From Papaver somniferum (taxonomy: Eukaryota; Streptophyta; Magnoliopsida; Ranunculales; Papaveraceae), in contig NC_039366.1 in NCBI RefSeq assembly GCF_003573695.1, forward strand, positions 163,746,770 to 163,810,769: 64,000 bases of DNA, written 5' to 3'. Of the stretch, positions 1 to 10,682 are shown in pieces. The notes beneath the pieces were generated by a model that saw only the letters and a program-made list of their open reading frames with translations, made no database searches and had not been told where the DNA came from. The translations under genes were made by a program, and so were the position numbers. Positions within the stretch are counted from its first letter, which is position 1. The number at the start of each line of letters is the position of its first letter.

Positions 1-230
1 ATGCACGATATCTTGATTCCTATTGGTCGAGACTAAACCTAGGGAAATTAGGAAATTGGCTCATCATAGAGCTAGTAGGAACAAAATCTTAAAAATAAAC
101 AAAAGGGGAACCGTGACTGATCAAGTCAGTCACGGATGAAGCACGGCCTTGGCCGGACAGTTTACCCTAGATGACGCTTCCTTTGGATGACCGACCCTGC
201 TCCTGGCCCCCATGTGATCCTCTTTCCTAT

Positions 231-393
231 CGGCCAGTCACATCGCTTCTACGCTGCAAGCTCCGCTTTAATTTAGGCTGGTCGCTCCATGATAGATACA
301 TGTGTCCCTTCTACTATTCCGGTCAATCATATTGCTTCTAGCCTACAGGCTCCGCAACGACCAATCATATTTCTTATATCCTATGTGCTCCGC
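231..393. repeat. Short degenerate repeat, three units
   Basis: Three related ~36-bp units lie at 231-266, 320-355 and 358-393. Each begins C-G-(G/A)-(C/T)-CA(G/A)TCA and ends in CTCCGC. The rest of 1-468 shows no convincing gene; the one 61-codon ORF here is made of these repeats. The array may be the edge of an LTR or satellite whose remainder lies left of the window. Confidence 0.4.
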
Positions 394-468
394 TCTCACC
401 ATCAAATCGCTTTAACTAGGTTGAACGACATCCAAAAGCTCACCCATGGTTGGCTGAATAGCTGGGAG

Positions 469-2922
469 TGTTAGAGCATTGCTCGGTCGAACTCGCATGC
501 GTTTCTATCTCAAGCATGTTTGTCAATATTAGTGATCAAAACTATATGTCTTGATTTCTAATATACTTATGACTAAGTCTCGGTCTAGGATAATTAGGAA
601 TAGTTGAGCTCCAGACTCCATGGCGATTATCTTGCAAAGACGAAGAACTACTCAAGGAACCAGTGGAACTTCATCCTACCAAAAGGTATGTGGAGACTTG
701 AACTCATATTATCACTCAAAAGTCTATCTCCTACTCTTGAGACAAAAGTCGTATAAGTATGATAGTTTTCATACATACACATTTGTTATTTCGAGCCGAG
801 TTTACTCGCCTATCTTTTTCTCGAAATACGTGTTGATAATATTTTGCTTTAACCATCTTCATATTTACCTGTGACGAAAGTCATGATGACGTTTCAATCT
901 TGAAAATAGCTTTGATGACGATAGTCGATTCTTTATGTCTAACGACTGTTATAACATTATAGAAGAATGTTTCAATGATTGAAATGTAGAGTTAAGAATA
1001 TGTAACCACCTATGGATGTAAGCATATAGTGTGTTCGCACATTAGTGTATAAATCCATGTGCCGGAAACCAAGTGCGTGCAAATGTGTGCATGCGGTATT
1101 GGTGAAGGAGACAGGTTGGGTACGCGTACCCGTACTGGAGGAAATTCTCGTCCGTGAAATTCTGCTGAGTTTGAAGTTTACGAACTCAAAAACCAGTCAC
1201 CTTAGGTACGCGTACTGGCGGAACTTTTTCACCCGAAAAAGTCTGCTGAGTTTGGAAACTAAAACCAACTCAAAATCCAGTAGCTAAGGTACGCATACCC
1301 GTACGCGTACCCAAGCTAGTTATTTCTCAAATCGGTAGTTCATGGACTTAAAACAATAATTTATAAAGAATGCAATCTTTGTAAACCGTGGGTATATTGT
1401 TCATGAATTGATTCAAATGAATCAAACCGATTTTGTTTCAATTGTGTCTATGTATAAATACCTAAGCAATTGAACGACTCTTGAACCAGTTCTTATGAGT
1501 CATTTGAACTAGTTATGAGAAAGATGAATACGGTTAATATAAAAGCACTCATATGGCTAACCATTGGTCAACCATTTGTGAACCAACCAATGTACACGTT
1601 TAGGTACGGTTACTCAAACCTAAATGAATACAATTCATTTGTGTGTGACAAGCTAAGTTTCGATCTAACGATTGAAAGATATTAGCTTGGATAAATCAGG
1701 TTTTTCATCTAACGGTTATTATTGAATGCTTTGTTACCAAGGTAACCTAAATTGCAAACCCTGATTTGAAAATTATATAAGGAGACGTCTAGAAACTGTG
1801 CAAAACTAATCCCCACACCTCCTGTGTGATACTAGTTGGTTTGCTAGAGTTGATTCTCCTTTAATCGTAGGTTTCTTCTCGAGACCCTGTCGATTAACGA
1901 CTTAAAGATTTCATTGGGATTGTGAAGCCAGACGAAACTACTTCTGTTGTAGTTGAGCGATCTGATCTTGCCATTTTATATCGTACAAGTTTAATTGAAT
2001 AATTTACTTGAGATTATATCTCCGATATGGAAAGATAAAAAGAAATCACAAACATCTTCGTCTCATTGTTTGTGATTCCGCAATATCTAGTTTCGGTACC
2101 ATACAATTTAGATTATTCTGAGGTGACTGATAATACTAGGCTGTTCTTCGGGAATATAAGTCCGGTTTATCAATTAGTTCTTGTTCACCTTGATTTTTAT
2201 CAAAAGACAGAACAAAACTTTTAGGTTTATCTGTGGGAGACAGATTTATCTATCCTTATAGACTTTTCTGTGTGATACAGATTTGTTTACTAAAGTCTTC
2301 GACTTTGGGTCATAGAAACTCTTGGTTGTGGGTGAGATCAACTAAGGGAATCAAGTGCGTAGTATCCTGCTGGGATCAGAGATGTAAGGAGCGCAACTGT
2401 ACCTTGAATCAGTGTGAGATTGATTAGGGTTCAGTTATAGTCCAGACCGAAGTTAGTTTGTAGTAAGTTAGTGTCTGTAGCGGCTTAATACAGTGTGGTG
2501 TTCAATCTGGACTAGGTCCCGGGGTTTTTCTGCACTTGCGGTTTCCTCGTTAACAAAATTTCTAGTGTATGTGTTATTTCTATTCCGCATTATATTTTGT
2601 TATATAATTGAAATAATATAGGTTGTGCGTTGTACCGATCAATTGTGAAATCCAACCTTTGGTTGTTGATTGGAAATTGATTGATCATTGGATATTGGTC
2701 TTTGGTACCATCCAAGTTTATTCCTTGTATTTGATAAAGACTCGCAAATTTCTATTTTCTTGAGTAAAGATCAAATTAAGAGAGAGATATTAACTCCTCG
2801 ATATACTTTTCTCTAGATTGAGTCTGACTGTCTAGTTGATTCTCTAGAAAGTATATTGTAGTTAGTCCATACAGATTGCTAATCGAAATATTGGGCGTGG
2901 TTGTTATACCCCCGCATTTTCA
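469..2922 (+). mobile_element. Solo Copia LTR (Sirevirus-like family), 2454 bp
   Basis: The element begins TGTTAGAGCATTGCTCGG and ends CCGCATTTTCA, the same termini as the LTRs of the complete Copia elements at 28.8-60.3 kb. It is flanked by perfect 5-bp target duplications GGGAG at 464-468 and 2923-2927, so both ends are intact. No primer-binding site follows the right end and no polypurine tract precedes the left end, so this is a solo LTR left by LTR-LTR recombination. It carries a TATA box near 1774 and a variable region (about 1115-1310) rich in GTACGCGTAC motifs, where other copies have GCGAAC motifs. Short ORFs inside it recur at the same LTR offset in every copy and are not genes. Confidence 0.93.
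1774..1780 (+). promoter_or_regulatory. LTR TATA box
   Basis: TATATAA is followed by GGAGAC, about 1.3 kb into the LTR. The same TATATAA-GG/AGGAGA block recurs at the equivalent position of the other LTRs (30059, 36234, 44482, 48307), so it is the likely core promoter marking the U3/R border. Confidence 0.6.
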
Positions 2923-5269
2923 GGGAGCAACTCGTAAAGAATCTAGACATGAGCTATATGTCAAAAGTTTCGTATGGATGTCTAGTATAACATAGTAAAA
3001 AATCACATTAATCGGATTAACGAGCTAAAAGATACAGCTAGGTCATGGCTGAAAACTGACATAATTCCTCCTGAATTCTTCCTAAGTTTTACTGTTATGA
3101 AGTGTTTACCTCTAAACGAGATCTAAACCTAAATATTCTCGCTTAGGAAGATATAAAATTCTTTTTTGGTAAGAACAGATGGACGGATCACCAAAATCCG
3201 AGTTTGTATGGGAATTCTACAATAGTTTTAGTAAAGGGTCTCATATCTGAATTTTCTGACTACGAAATTTCACAAATTTCTTCATGTATTAACATAAACT
3301 TCCATTCTCTCTTTTATTCAAGAGGTGGGTTAATGTGATTATGAGACCATATGTCTTGCTACATATGCGTGACTACTTCCATGCTCATATATATTTTTTT
3401 CCTCTCTTTGATGACCACCCATCACCTCTCGTTGATGTCATGAAAAGCAGTGCTTGACTTGTCACTTATGACCACTTGCTGCCTAACTTGCGCATGATTG
3501 GTGGAAATATTAAGTTTTACAAACAAAACCCACGATATATGTTAGTTGATGGAATAATAATATATTCGTGACCACTTCTCACATGTCATAGTGGTGGGCC
3601 CACTCAACAACTACCATACGTGACTTGCTCCATTTTTCATTAGTTATGGTGTAACTTGCTCTATATCATATAGATTTTACCCTGCAAGTAGCATGACTAT
3701 GCAAGTCACAACTAGGTATTATTTTCTACCAAAACACTCGAGACATCAAACATGTCACAAACTGGGGGATATTCATTAGGGTATTGGTCTGGCGGTTTAC
3801 AGCATGCGGTGTGTAGTACACCCATTATGAGAATGTGACAGGAAGAAGGACAGTTAACGAGTAAAGGAGAAGTGGGTACACAACCGTCTAGTCGTACCTT
3901 CACAATAGGACACGGTTTCTACCACCTTCACACGTCTCCACTACTTCACTACTGCACAACTCACACTTCTTATGAGATCAGGATGTTCGACTATGACTTG
4001 ATATAAATATATTCCAATATATTCAATCCAGAACGGATGAAAAAAGGTTTCCAGAGAACACAAAAGAACTTACAGCTTCCATTTTTTACGAAGCAAGTTC
4101 CATTTTCGGAGACAAGTCTTAAACAGTCACATCTTACGGACACTGTCTATGATCTCAACACCTTCGCTGCTTCCCTCCCTAAGATCAACCCTTCTCCTTC
4201 ATTTTGTGACCGAAGCAAGACTGGAACGATCGTTTCTTGGTTTGGGCCTGAATTGTACATATTGATCTCTCGAATCTAAAGTACTCATGTGCAGTACATT
4301 TGTTTAGGGTCTAGACTCGTTTCTCATCAACCTACCCATTTTACCATTTTCGGCAGAATCAGTTTTTGCCCACTATAGTTATATACTTGTGATTTTCCAT
4401 TTAATCGATAAGGTTAGCTATTCATAATGAAAGGAAATTTTGGCATCAATCTCATATAATGTTTTTGCATTTATCTTTAGTATATTAGTATCTTTCTATA
4501 CAAGTGTCTTGATAACTATTAGTATTATGTGGTTAAATTTACTGGAAGATGACGATTCTTGCGATGCAGAATTGGTCTCGTTCTTGGCACGACATAATGA
4601 TAACTAACCTACCAGACTCTGTAAATTGTATGAAGATAGATAAAAAGGATATTACCTGAATGGAAAAGGGAATTATTCAGAAGAGTACAACAAAGGAAAG
4701 ATGAAGATGAAAGAACGAGAGAAGCCTAATGGAAATCCACCAGAAAAAATACCCTGGAAAAATTCAGGCTTTTCGTAAATTTCCTTTCATCATAATCTCA
4801 CTTATCTTTGTTTGAATAAATAAAATTGTTTTGCCGTCTTCATTAAAAAACAAAATAGAAAATATATTAACCAAGCATAAAATGACCACAATAGCATCAA
4901 GAGCAGAAGGATGTCCAAACATATCAAAACATATATAACCTAACTACAATGTCATTTTCGCTAGTTTTTGCCAAGACCATCAAAGTATCCTACTAGCACT
5001 AATAATGCGAGAAATGAAATGACGTTCTAACTGTCAGCAGAGGATTCCCTTCAGTGGCTGTTGTTGATTTTTATATGAACTGATTTCTCCTTATCATCAA
5101 CTGAATTCCGGATCTTGATCTCACAGCAGTGTCTCCTTGGACTCTGTTTTATATCCACGAAAAGCAAACCATGTCAAAACAATATCCTAAAATATCGATG
5201 AACAAGATTACCTTGTTTCTGAAAAATATAAAAGACGATAATGACACTTTGATATTTTGGCATTAGTTA
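2923..5269. other. No recognisable gene; AT-rich intergenic DNA
   Basis: After the GGGAG duplication the sequence is AT-rich. ORFs are no longer than about 80 codons and match no family I recognise. An A-rich stretch near 4850 could be a decayed retroposon tail, but no target duplication was seen. Confidence 0.6.
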
Positions 5270-5452
5270 GAGCATCCACAATGGTTATGCTAATATGGTA
5301 TATAACCATTTATGTTCAGGTGTTGGCAGTAGTTATGGTATAGGTTTAGGTGTTGGCAGTGGATATAGTATTCTCGTATACAAATTATAAATTTAAATTC
5401 ATGTGGGATAAAACTTTATTACGTGAGTGCCACATGTCTAACATTCCTCTAG

Positions 5453-5496
5453 CATTAGGAACCTTCCTAGTTTGAGTCTAGGGTTTTTATTTGAGG
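5453..5496 (+). repeat. Inverted repeat, left arm (partner 8291-8336)
   Basis: The core CCTTCCTAGTTTGAG here matches the reverse complement of 8291-8336, followed in both arms by a related CTAGGG...TTTATTTGAG tract. The arms are about 2.8 kb apart and enclose the palindrome arrays and both gene remnants. They may be subterminal repeats of the element. Confidence 0.55.
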
Positions 5497-5631
5497 TTTA
5501 TGGATTTCCACTCTCAACTTTTGCAAATGGCTATGAGGTGTCAAATTTGACAAAAAGACCAATCTAACCTCAAATTAATTCGTAAACTAACTCATATAAA
5601 CACAAATCCATTACCATTTCAAGTAAAAACC

Positions 5632-5643
5632 TATATATATAAA
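5632..5643 (+). promoter_or_regulatory. Possible TATA box of the first gene remnant
   Basis: TATATATATAAA is followed by a pyrimidine-rich leader and, at 5745, a splice donor (AAAAG/GTAAAT). The matching acceptor (TTTTTTTTGTAG) ends at 6219, three bases before an ATG, giving a 475-bp 5'UTR intron. Confidence 0.4.
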
Positions 5644-5830
5644 ACTTTCTATTTTCATCTAATCTTTTCCAAATTCCAAAAATCCTAATCAATTTTTTTT
5701 TTTTGATCTTCACGTCCAACGATCTTCGATCCAATCAAGAAAAGGTAAATCTCCATCAACTCGTTCTATTATTAGCATTCATTATTGATTTACATGTTTA
5801 AAACCTCAATTTTGAAAATCAAAATCTCTG

Positions 5831-6196
5831 ATAAACCGATTCTGGGTTTTGTTCATCATTCCATAAAGAGCATGCAGAGGAATCGGTTTATAGGATGATT
5901 AGCATCGACCGATTTTGGGTACATATCAGAATATGAAAAAACATCACCAGAATCGGTTTATAAGTGCATTGGCATAAACTGATTCTGGGGACTATTTTCT
6001 TTTTACCTTTGTACTCCTACAATCGGTTTTTATGTACGTGATTAATGTACCGATTATGAAAATTGTTTGTTCAGATTCCATATCACAGTCGGTTTTTATA
6101 TATGTGTCATATAAACTGATTCCTGATATTTCAAATTCATGTGTGTTTTTCTTGTTAGAATCGGATTACAGATGTTTTCCTATGGACCGATTGTTG
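5831..6196 (+). repeat. Palindrome array 1 (~70-bp period)
   Basis: Five full units start at about 5881, 5951, 6021, 6087 and 6158, preceded by a half unit at 5831. Each holds AATCGG(T/A)TTA, about 12-16 bases, then a degenerate TAAACCGATT, often followed by CTGGGG or TTGGG. Each unit could fold into a stem of 9-12 bp. Spacing is 66-71 bp. The array lies wholly inside the predicted intron 5745-6219. Confidence 0.75.
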
Positions 6197-6219
6197 AACT
6201 AGGTAAATTTTTTTTGTAG

Positions 6220-6574
6220 ATATGGAATTCGGTCACTTAGCCTTTTAATCACGAGAGTTCCAAAGGAGGATGTTGACAGGATACCCCAGTCTATGGTACC
6301 TAGAAGCCTGTACAAGTTCGACCGTGGATGTGAGACCCATTTGGAGTAGGCTCTGGCCTTGGATGATAAGCTTTCATTGGAAAAGCTCGTTGAGCAGGCT
6401 CTGGCCCTGGATGAAAAGCTTTCATTGGAAAAGCTCGTTGAGCTCATCAGGTTTTCCTGGAGAAGGAGGGATCAAATTGCAGCTCGGAGGGCACACCACA
6501 AATATTTGAATACTCTGTTTGAAGAAATGTTTGAAGCTGTTGCTTCCGATGCAGGTGATGCTGCTGCTCCATGA
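6220..6574 (+). pseudogene. Small ORF with internal 48-bp duplication, unknown function
   Basis: Not a family I recognise. The exon begins after the acceptor at 6219 with an ATG at 6222. The reading frame shifts by one within the first 30 bases, then runs to a TGA after a short Ala/Asp-rich tail (ends DAAAP) at 6574. A 16-residue unit with core ALALDxKLSLEKLVE is present twice (6347-6394, 6395-6442). The first copy starts with TAG where the second has CAG, so the frame is broken by a C-to-T change. The C-terminal part is Arg-rich (RRRDQIAARRAH), followed by an amphipathic segment. This could be a small DNA-binding or accessory protein of a transposon; that is inference. Confidence 0.5.
6347..6442 (+). 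repeat. 48-bp direct tandem duplication in coding sequence
   Basis: Units 6347-6394 and 6395-6442 differ at only a few bases and keep the reading frame (16 codons each). Confidence 0.85.
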
Positions 6575-6807
6575 TGTTGATGCTTTCTTATAGATATTAT
6601 AAGTTTAAGTTTTAAGTTTTTAAGACTTTTGGTGGTTTAAATTTTAAGTTTTTAACACTTTTCTGGATGATTATGGTTTATTTTTTTGGATGATTATGGT
6701 TTGAATTTAGATGCACTTAAAGTTTTAATTATAATTATGTTATAATGGGAATATGGTAAAACAAGTTTAGGCATGCTTCAAACTTTGTTTTGAAAATACA
6801 GGCAAAC

Positions 6808-7113
6808 AATCGGGATATATGATTGCACATATAAACAGATTTCTGAGGCTTCAACAGGAAATTGGTCTATGTGGTTATCAGTAAAATCTTATTCTTTATG
6901 CCTCAGAAATGTTAGGTTTATGTATCTTTTTCTGGTCATAATCGAATTACATGTGCAAATATATAAACTTACCATTGTCAATGGAAAGTTCAATTATTTT
7001 TTTTTTTTGATTTTTCAGGATCAATCGGTTTATGTTGCCAAACATAAAGACCAATTCTAATGGGCATGAAAAAATAATCGGTTTTATGGACGAGAGAAGA
7101 CTGATTTTGCTAA
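6808..7113 (+). repeat. Palindrome array 2 (same motif family)
   Basis: Units related to array 1 start at about 6808, 6859, 6941, 7022 and 7076. They are more diverged. The clearest are 7022-7060 (AATCGGTTTATG...CATAAAGACCAATT) and 7076-7113. A further unit lies at about 8044-8082 (AATCGTTTCACG...AAAACCGATT). This array sits between the two gene remnants, just upstream of the TATA box at 7163. Confidence 0.6.
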
Positions 7114-7162
7114 ATTATTCCACTTTTTTTTATTCGAAAAAACTAGTCGTTGGGTCTTTCTC

Positions 7163-7170
7163 TATATAAA
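7163..7170 (+). promoter_or_regulatory. TATA box of the Myb-like remnant
   Basis: TATATAAA in the context TCTCTATATAAAGAGACC lies 103 bases upstream of the ATG at 7273. A leader rich in TTC/CTC follows. Confidence 0.5.
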
Positions 7171-7272
7171 GAGACCTTATCCCCGGACCCAATTTTCCTC
7201 AAATTTGTTCATTCAATTCACTCCTTCTCCATATACCTTACAACTACTCATTTCATACCTCCACATACAAGC

Positions 7273-7780
7273 ATGACATCGTTGGACTCTGCCGAAGAGT
7301 TGGCAATCATCAAAGCATGATACGTCGAAAGTGGATTTGTAGATCACTCCCCCGTAAGGGTAGAATTCGAAACCTTTTGGACGAAGATATATGACAAATA
7401 TAGGCAAGATTATGGGAACCCGAAGATAAGAAGTTTCAACAAATCCATTGTAGACACCAAATCATCCAAAATGCGACAGTTGCTTTTATAGCTACCCAAC
7501 AACGGATTTTGAACGCTAGCCACTTTAGCTTGTCCTTTCAACAATTTGTAAGTATTTTCATGGTTTATTCTACATAATCTACTTTTATCAATTTGTAACT
7601 AACAAAGTTTGTGTTGTGTTTTTGTAGCATGAAGTCATGAAAGCGCACTACTTGGAGGAAAAGGGAGAAGCATTCATATTTGATGAAATATATCACTTCA
7701 TGGTATCAAACATTCTGGAGTATGCCCTGGACTTTATGGTAGGTGAATCAGACTCGGATTCCTCCGAGGAAAATCGATAG
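7273..7780 (+). pseudogene. Myb/SANT-like (NAM-associated type) protein, broken
   Basis: Exon 1 (7273-7547) and exon 2 (7628-7780) are joined across an 80-bp intron (GTAAGT...TTTGTAG) in phase 0. The N-terminal half, with ELAIIKA, a lost Trp, YVES and FETFWTKIYDKY, resembles the Myb/SANT-like domain of the plant family often mis-named 'glutathione S-transferase T3-like' or NAM-associated. Such proteins are common partners of PIF/Harbinger transposases. The rest (CRHQIIQNAT, LSFQQF, then an acidic end ESDSDSSEE) fits the same family. Breaks: TGA at 7318-7320 where Trp is expected, and a one-base frameshift near 7430. Family assignment is from motif memory, not a search. Confidence 0.55.
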
Positions 7781-8336
7781 TTTTAGAAGTTTTTGTGTAG
7801 ATTTTGTGGATAGATCTCTAAGTAAACCCTCACGAGACTATAACTCGTCCACTAGGGTCGCCTAGGGGTTCAAAGGCTTGATGCACGTGCTAAGTGCATC
7901 CGTGATTCCTACGAAAATGAGTATATTTGAAATGAATGAAAGTATGAATGAAACAATTGGTGTATATATGACGCTAAATATTTTTACCTCTTCATATTTT
8001 AGCCGATTATTGATGTCCTTCGTGAATACCAAAACACCTACCCAGAATCGTTTCACGAGTACATGAACGAAAACCGATTATGATAGTGTTTTCGAAAGAC
8101 AAAAATCAATTTTTTTCAGTTGTTTGTTGTTTTGAAGATCGATTTACACTAAATGATCTCACATCTAACATGGTTAATTAACACCTAAAATGATTAATAA
8201 TCAGGGATAAAATAGGTAGTAAGAGAATAGTTGGTCAAAGGGTTGTGTGTTATTAATTTCTAATGACCTTTTCTGTCTTTTAGTAACGAATCTCAAATAA
8301 AGCCCCTAGGCCTCAAACTAGGAAGGATTAGGAATT

Positions 8337-9470
8337 ATAATGTATACACTTCCAATAGTATTTGATGTTAAAAGTGTGATACATCAATCTAACCTATTTA
8401 CTCCAATTTTTTATTTTCTTATATACACCATTTGAAGAAGTGTGAAAAAGCGTATTTGATTTAATGAGCTATCCTTTTTGATTAAGAAATAATAAGTATA
8501 TAAGGAGGACCATAGTTGACTTGGCTTCGCCAGAAAAGTCCGGTCAGCGAGGCATCCCTCTCGCGGAATCTCCCACTCGCCTCGCTTTTGTGACATGCTA
8601 TGTTTTCCACCGATTGACTTTAATGGGTTAGTTCCATGCGTCAGTGAATGTTGTGTATCACGGTTTCACGCACTAATCTCTACTGCATTTCTATTATTCA
8701 CACATTATCTCACAAGATTTAGGTTAATTTTTCAATAAAACTCAAACAACAGTAAATTTGAAGACTACATTCTAATGATATGTTCCTCTTACAAATTCTA
8801 TATTCTTACAAAATGAGTATAATCTGAGACGTATAAAACCACTATCTACCACTTTAAATATCAATTGTTGAAAACGAACGGTTGAAATTAAGATTAATAG
8901 ATGGTGAAGTTTGATATATCAGATTGTGCTCATTTGTAACAAAAATATAGAATTTATAAAAGGAATGTATCATCAAAATACTAGTAAAAAAAATTGGCAA
9001 AAATGTTGTAAGAAAGTGTGTGAATAAGATTGTGCGCAGCTCCTCCCTCAAGACTTTAAAGATATATTAATATATCAAGCAAAAAGAAAATAGTGATTTT
9101 TTTAATAAAAATAATTCAGTTAGATAATTATTAAATTTAATCAATTAAAATGTACATACGCGTGGAATTACTTTATTAATTTAGTTGGATAAAAAAGTTA
9201 TTTTTTTTCTGTCCGAACACAAATGTTTAAGCACCGCATAAGAGCAAGCATTGTGAATAGTGAAGACTTGACTAAATACCAACCACTATGAGCCGCTATA
9301 AATGTTGGACGTATATTTAGCAATTTCCCAAACTTTAAGGATAACAAACCATAGAATCAGAGATATTTGTGTCTTATGGGTGAACCCAAAAAGCAAATTT
9401 CCACATACTTGACAGTACAGTATCAGAGACTTTTCCATTGCTGTATATACGCTACATACTAGTAGCATTT
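8337..9470. other. No recognisable gene; AT-rich
   Basis: No ORF above about 65 codons with any family resemblance. No clear repeats or RNA genes were seen. Confidence 0.55.
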
Positions 9471-9481
9471 TATAGCCAAGG

Positions 9482-9630
9482 AAGATGCTTTAGCAAAGGC
9501 AGTTCGTAAGCATAATTTATGTGGGGATTGGTGGAATTATCCTCCTGACTTAGTAATTCCTTACATAAATCATAATATAAAAAATCTGTTTATGTAATAT
9601 ATAATTTGCTCTTTGGTTAAAAAAAAAAAA
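9482..9630 (+). mobile_element. 5'-truncated LINE (L1-type), 149 bp
   Basis: Starts with codons for EDALAKAVRK, then WWNYPPDLV, the very C-terminus of the RNase H-like domain that ends plant L1 ORF2. It finishes GCTCTTTGGTT plus a 12-base A run. The flanks are an 11-base target duplication with one mismatch: TATAGCCAAGG (9471-9481) and TATAGCTAAGG (9631-9641). Poly(A) tail, severe 5' truncation and long direct repeats are the standard signature of target-primed reverse transcription. Confidence 0.8.
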
Positions 9631-9641
9631 TATAGCTAAGG

Positions 9642-10509
9642 GGCTTGCCATCTACCACATTGTAGATAAAAAAGAACTACCATAATTTGGATATATATAA
9701 TTGCTTTATATATACATTCATAACCACCGATCATAACGAACGGTCTATTTAATAAGTAACATCCACTGATTCATGGTGTTCTCCGTGAATGAAGTGAATG
9801 AAGAACATCGACTTAGAATCATCCTAAGGGGCATCTATTAGTGGTTAAAGTTTTTACGTGGGAAAAAATATATATTTTGGTGATCAATCTTATCTTACTA
9901 ATACTTATATAAAGAAAATATGTATTTTTTTTTTATCTTTTTTGGTAAGAGAAAAAAAGTATTTTTGGCGAAGCCTTCTTTTTGGTTGGTCACAAAAAGA
10001 TAAAATAACTTGGTGTCACCCTGATATTACTAGTATGACCTTTAATATCAACCATTACTATACATATTTATTCAAGGACGAAAATGTTCATTGAATCAAT
10101 ATTTGTATATTCACAGGAATGTCATTGTTTAAATAATAGATCAAAAAATTCAAAACTTGGAAATCTTTCAATATAAACATCAGATTTTTGCAAAATTAGT
10201 ATGTTTGGATAGCTCTTTGAATCATCTACGTAATGAGTACAAATAATAATATCAAATTTTTATTCTACCATGTTTTCTTCGTTATTATCAAATTTGGTGT
10301 TGTTAAAATAATCAAATCCGATGCACATGTAATCTTACTAATATTAATTGATTTATGGGTTAAACGCTTTTTTTTTTTGTTTGCACGAACACATCTCAAA
10401 GTGACTGACGCTAGGAGTGAGGAATGTCAAAGTACCCCTGTTTTCAGGATTCCTAGATCACATGAAACGTGACTGTCGGGTAATTAGTTTTTTGGTGGCG
10501 AGTATCATT
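9642..10509. other. No recognisable gene
   Basis: AT-rich, low-complexity DNA with T and A runs. ORFs up to 79 codons are unsupported. The missing last exon of the neighbouring minus-strand glycosyltransferase gene was looked for here and not found. Confidence 0.5.
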
Positions 10510-10603
10510 CTGGAATTTGGTAGACCCCAAATAAATTAGTACCTCAATTAGCAATTCTGAAATTTGGTAGACCGCAAGTAAATTAGTACCTCAATTAGAA
10601 ATC
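10510..10603. repeat. 47-bp tandem duplication
   Basis: Units 10510-10556 and 10557-10603 share CTG(G/A)AATTTGGTAGACC and AAATTAGTACCTCAATTAG with few differences. It lies just downstream of the glycosyltransferase gene. Confidence 0.85.
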
Positions 10604-10682
10604 TTGACTAACCCCAAGGTCAAAAGTTTCAAACAGGTCAAAAAATAGAAGAAGGAAGATGTGAAATGAAGAGCATGCATAC

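Larger units (their letters stand above)
5270..8336 (+). mobile_element. Probable decayed DNA transposon (PIF/Harbinger-like cargo)
   Basis: The left part starts TTAGAGCATCCACAATGG, a sequence of the type seen at ends of plant PIF/Harbinger-type elements (TTA target). Inside are two gene remnants, each with a TATA box and a GT/AG intron, and arrays of palindromic units. An inverted repeat of about 40 bp links 5453-5496 with 8291-8336. I found no copy of the CCATTGTGGATGCTC end on the right, so the right boundary is uncertain and the class assignment is inference. No transposase (DDE) gene is visible. Confidence 0.4.

Noticed and set aside
2110..2430. Recurring ~65-codon ORF (MIDNTR.FFGNISP type; also 30406, 36581, 59470)
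   Set aside because: It occurs at the same LTR offset in several copies and is broken in others; it is a by-product of LTR sequence, not a gene.
5831..7113. CRISPR-like array
   Set aside because: Regular spacing, but the repeats are degenerate palindromes in a plant genome with no cas genes; not CRISPR.
8260..8420. Right end of the DNA transposon matching GAGCATCCACAATGG
   Set aside because: No reverse-complement copy was found; the right boundary is left open and given as the inverted-repeat arm.
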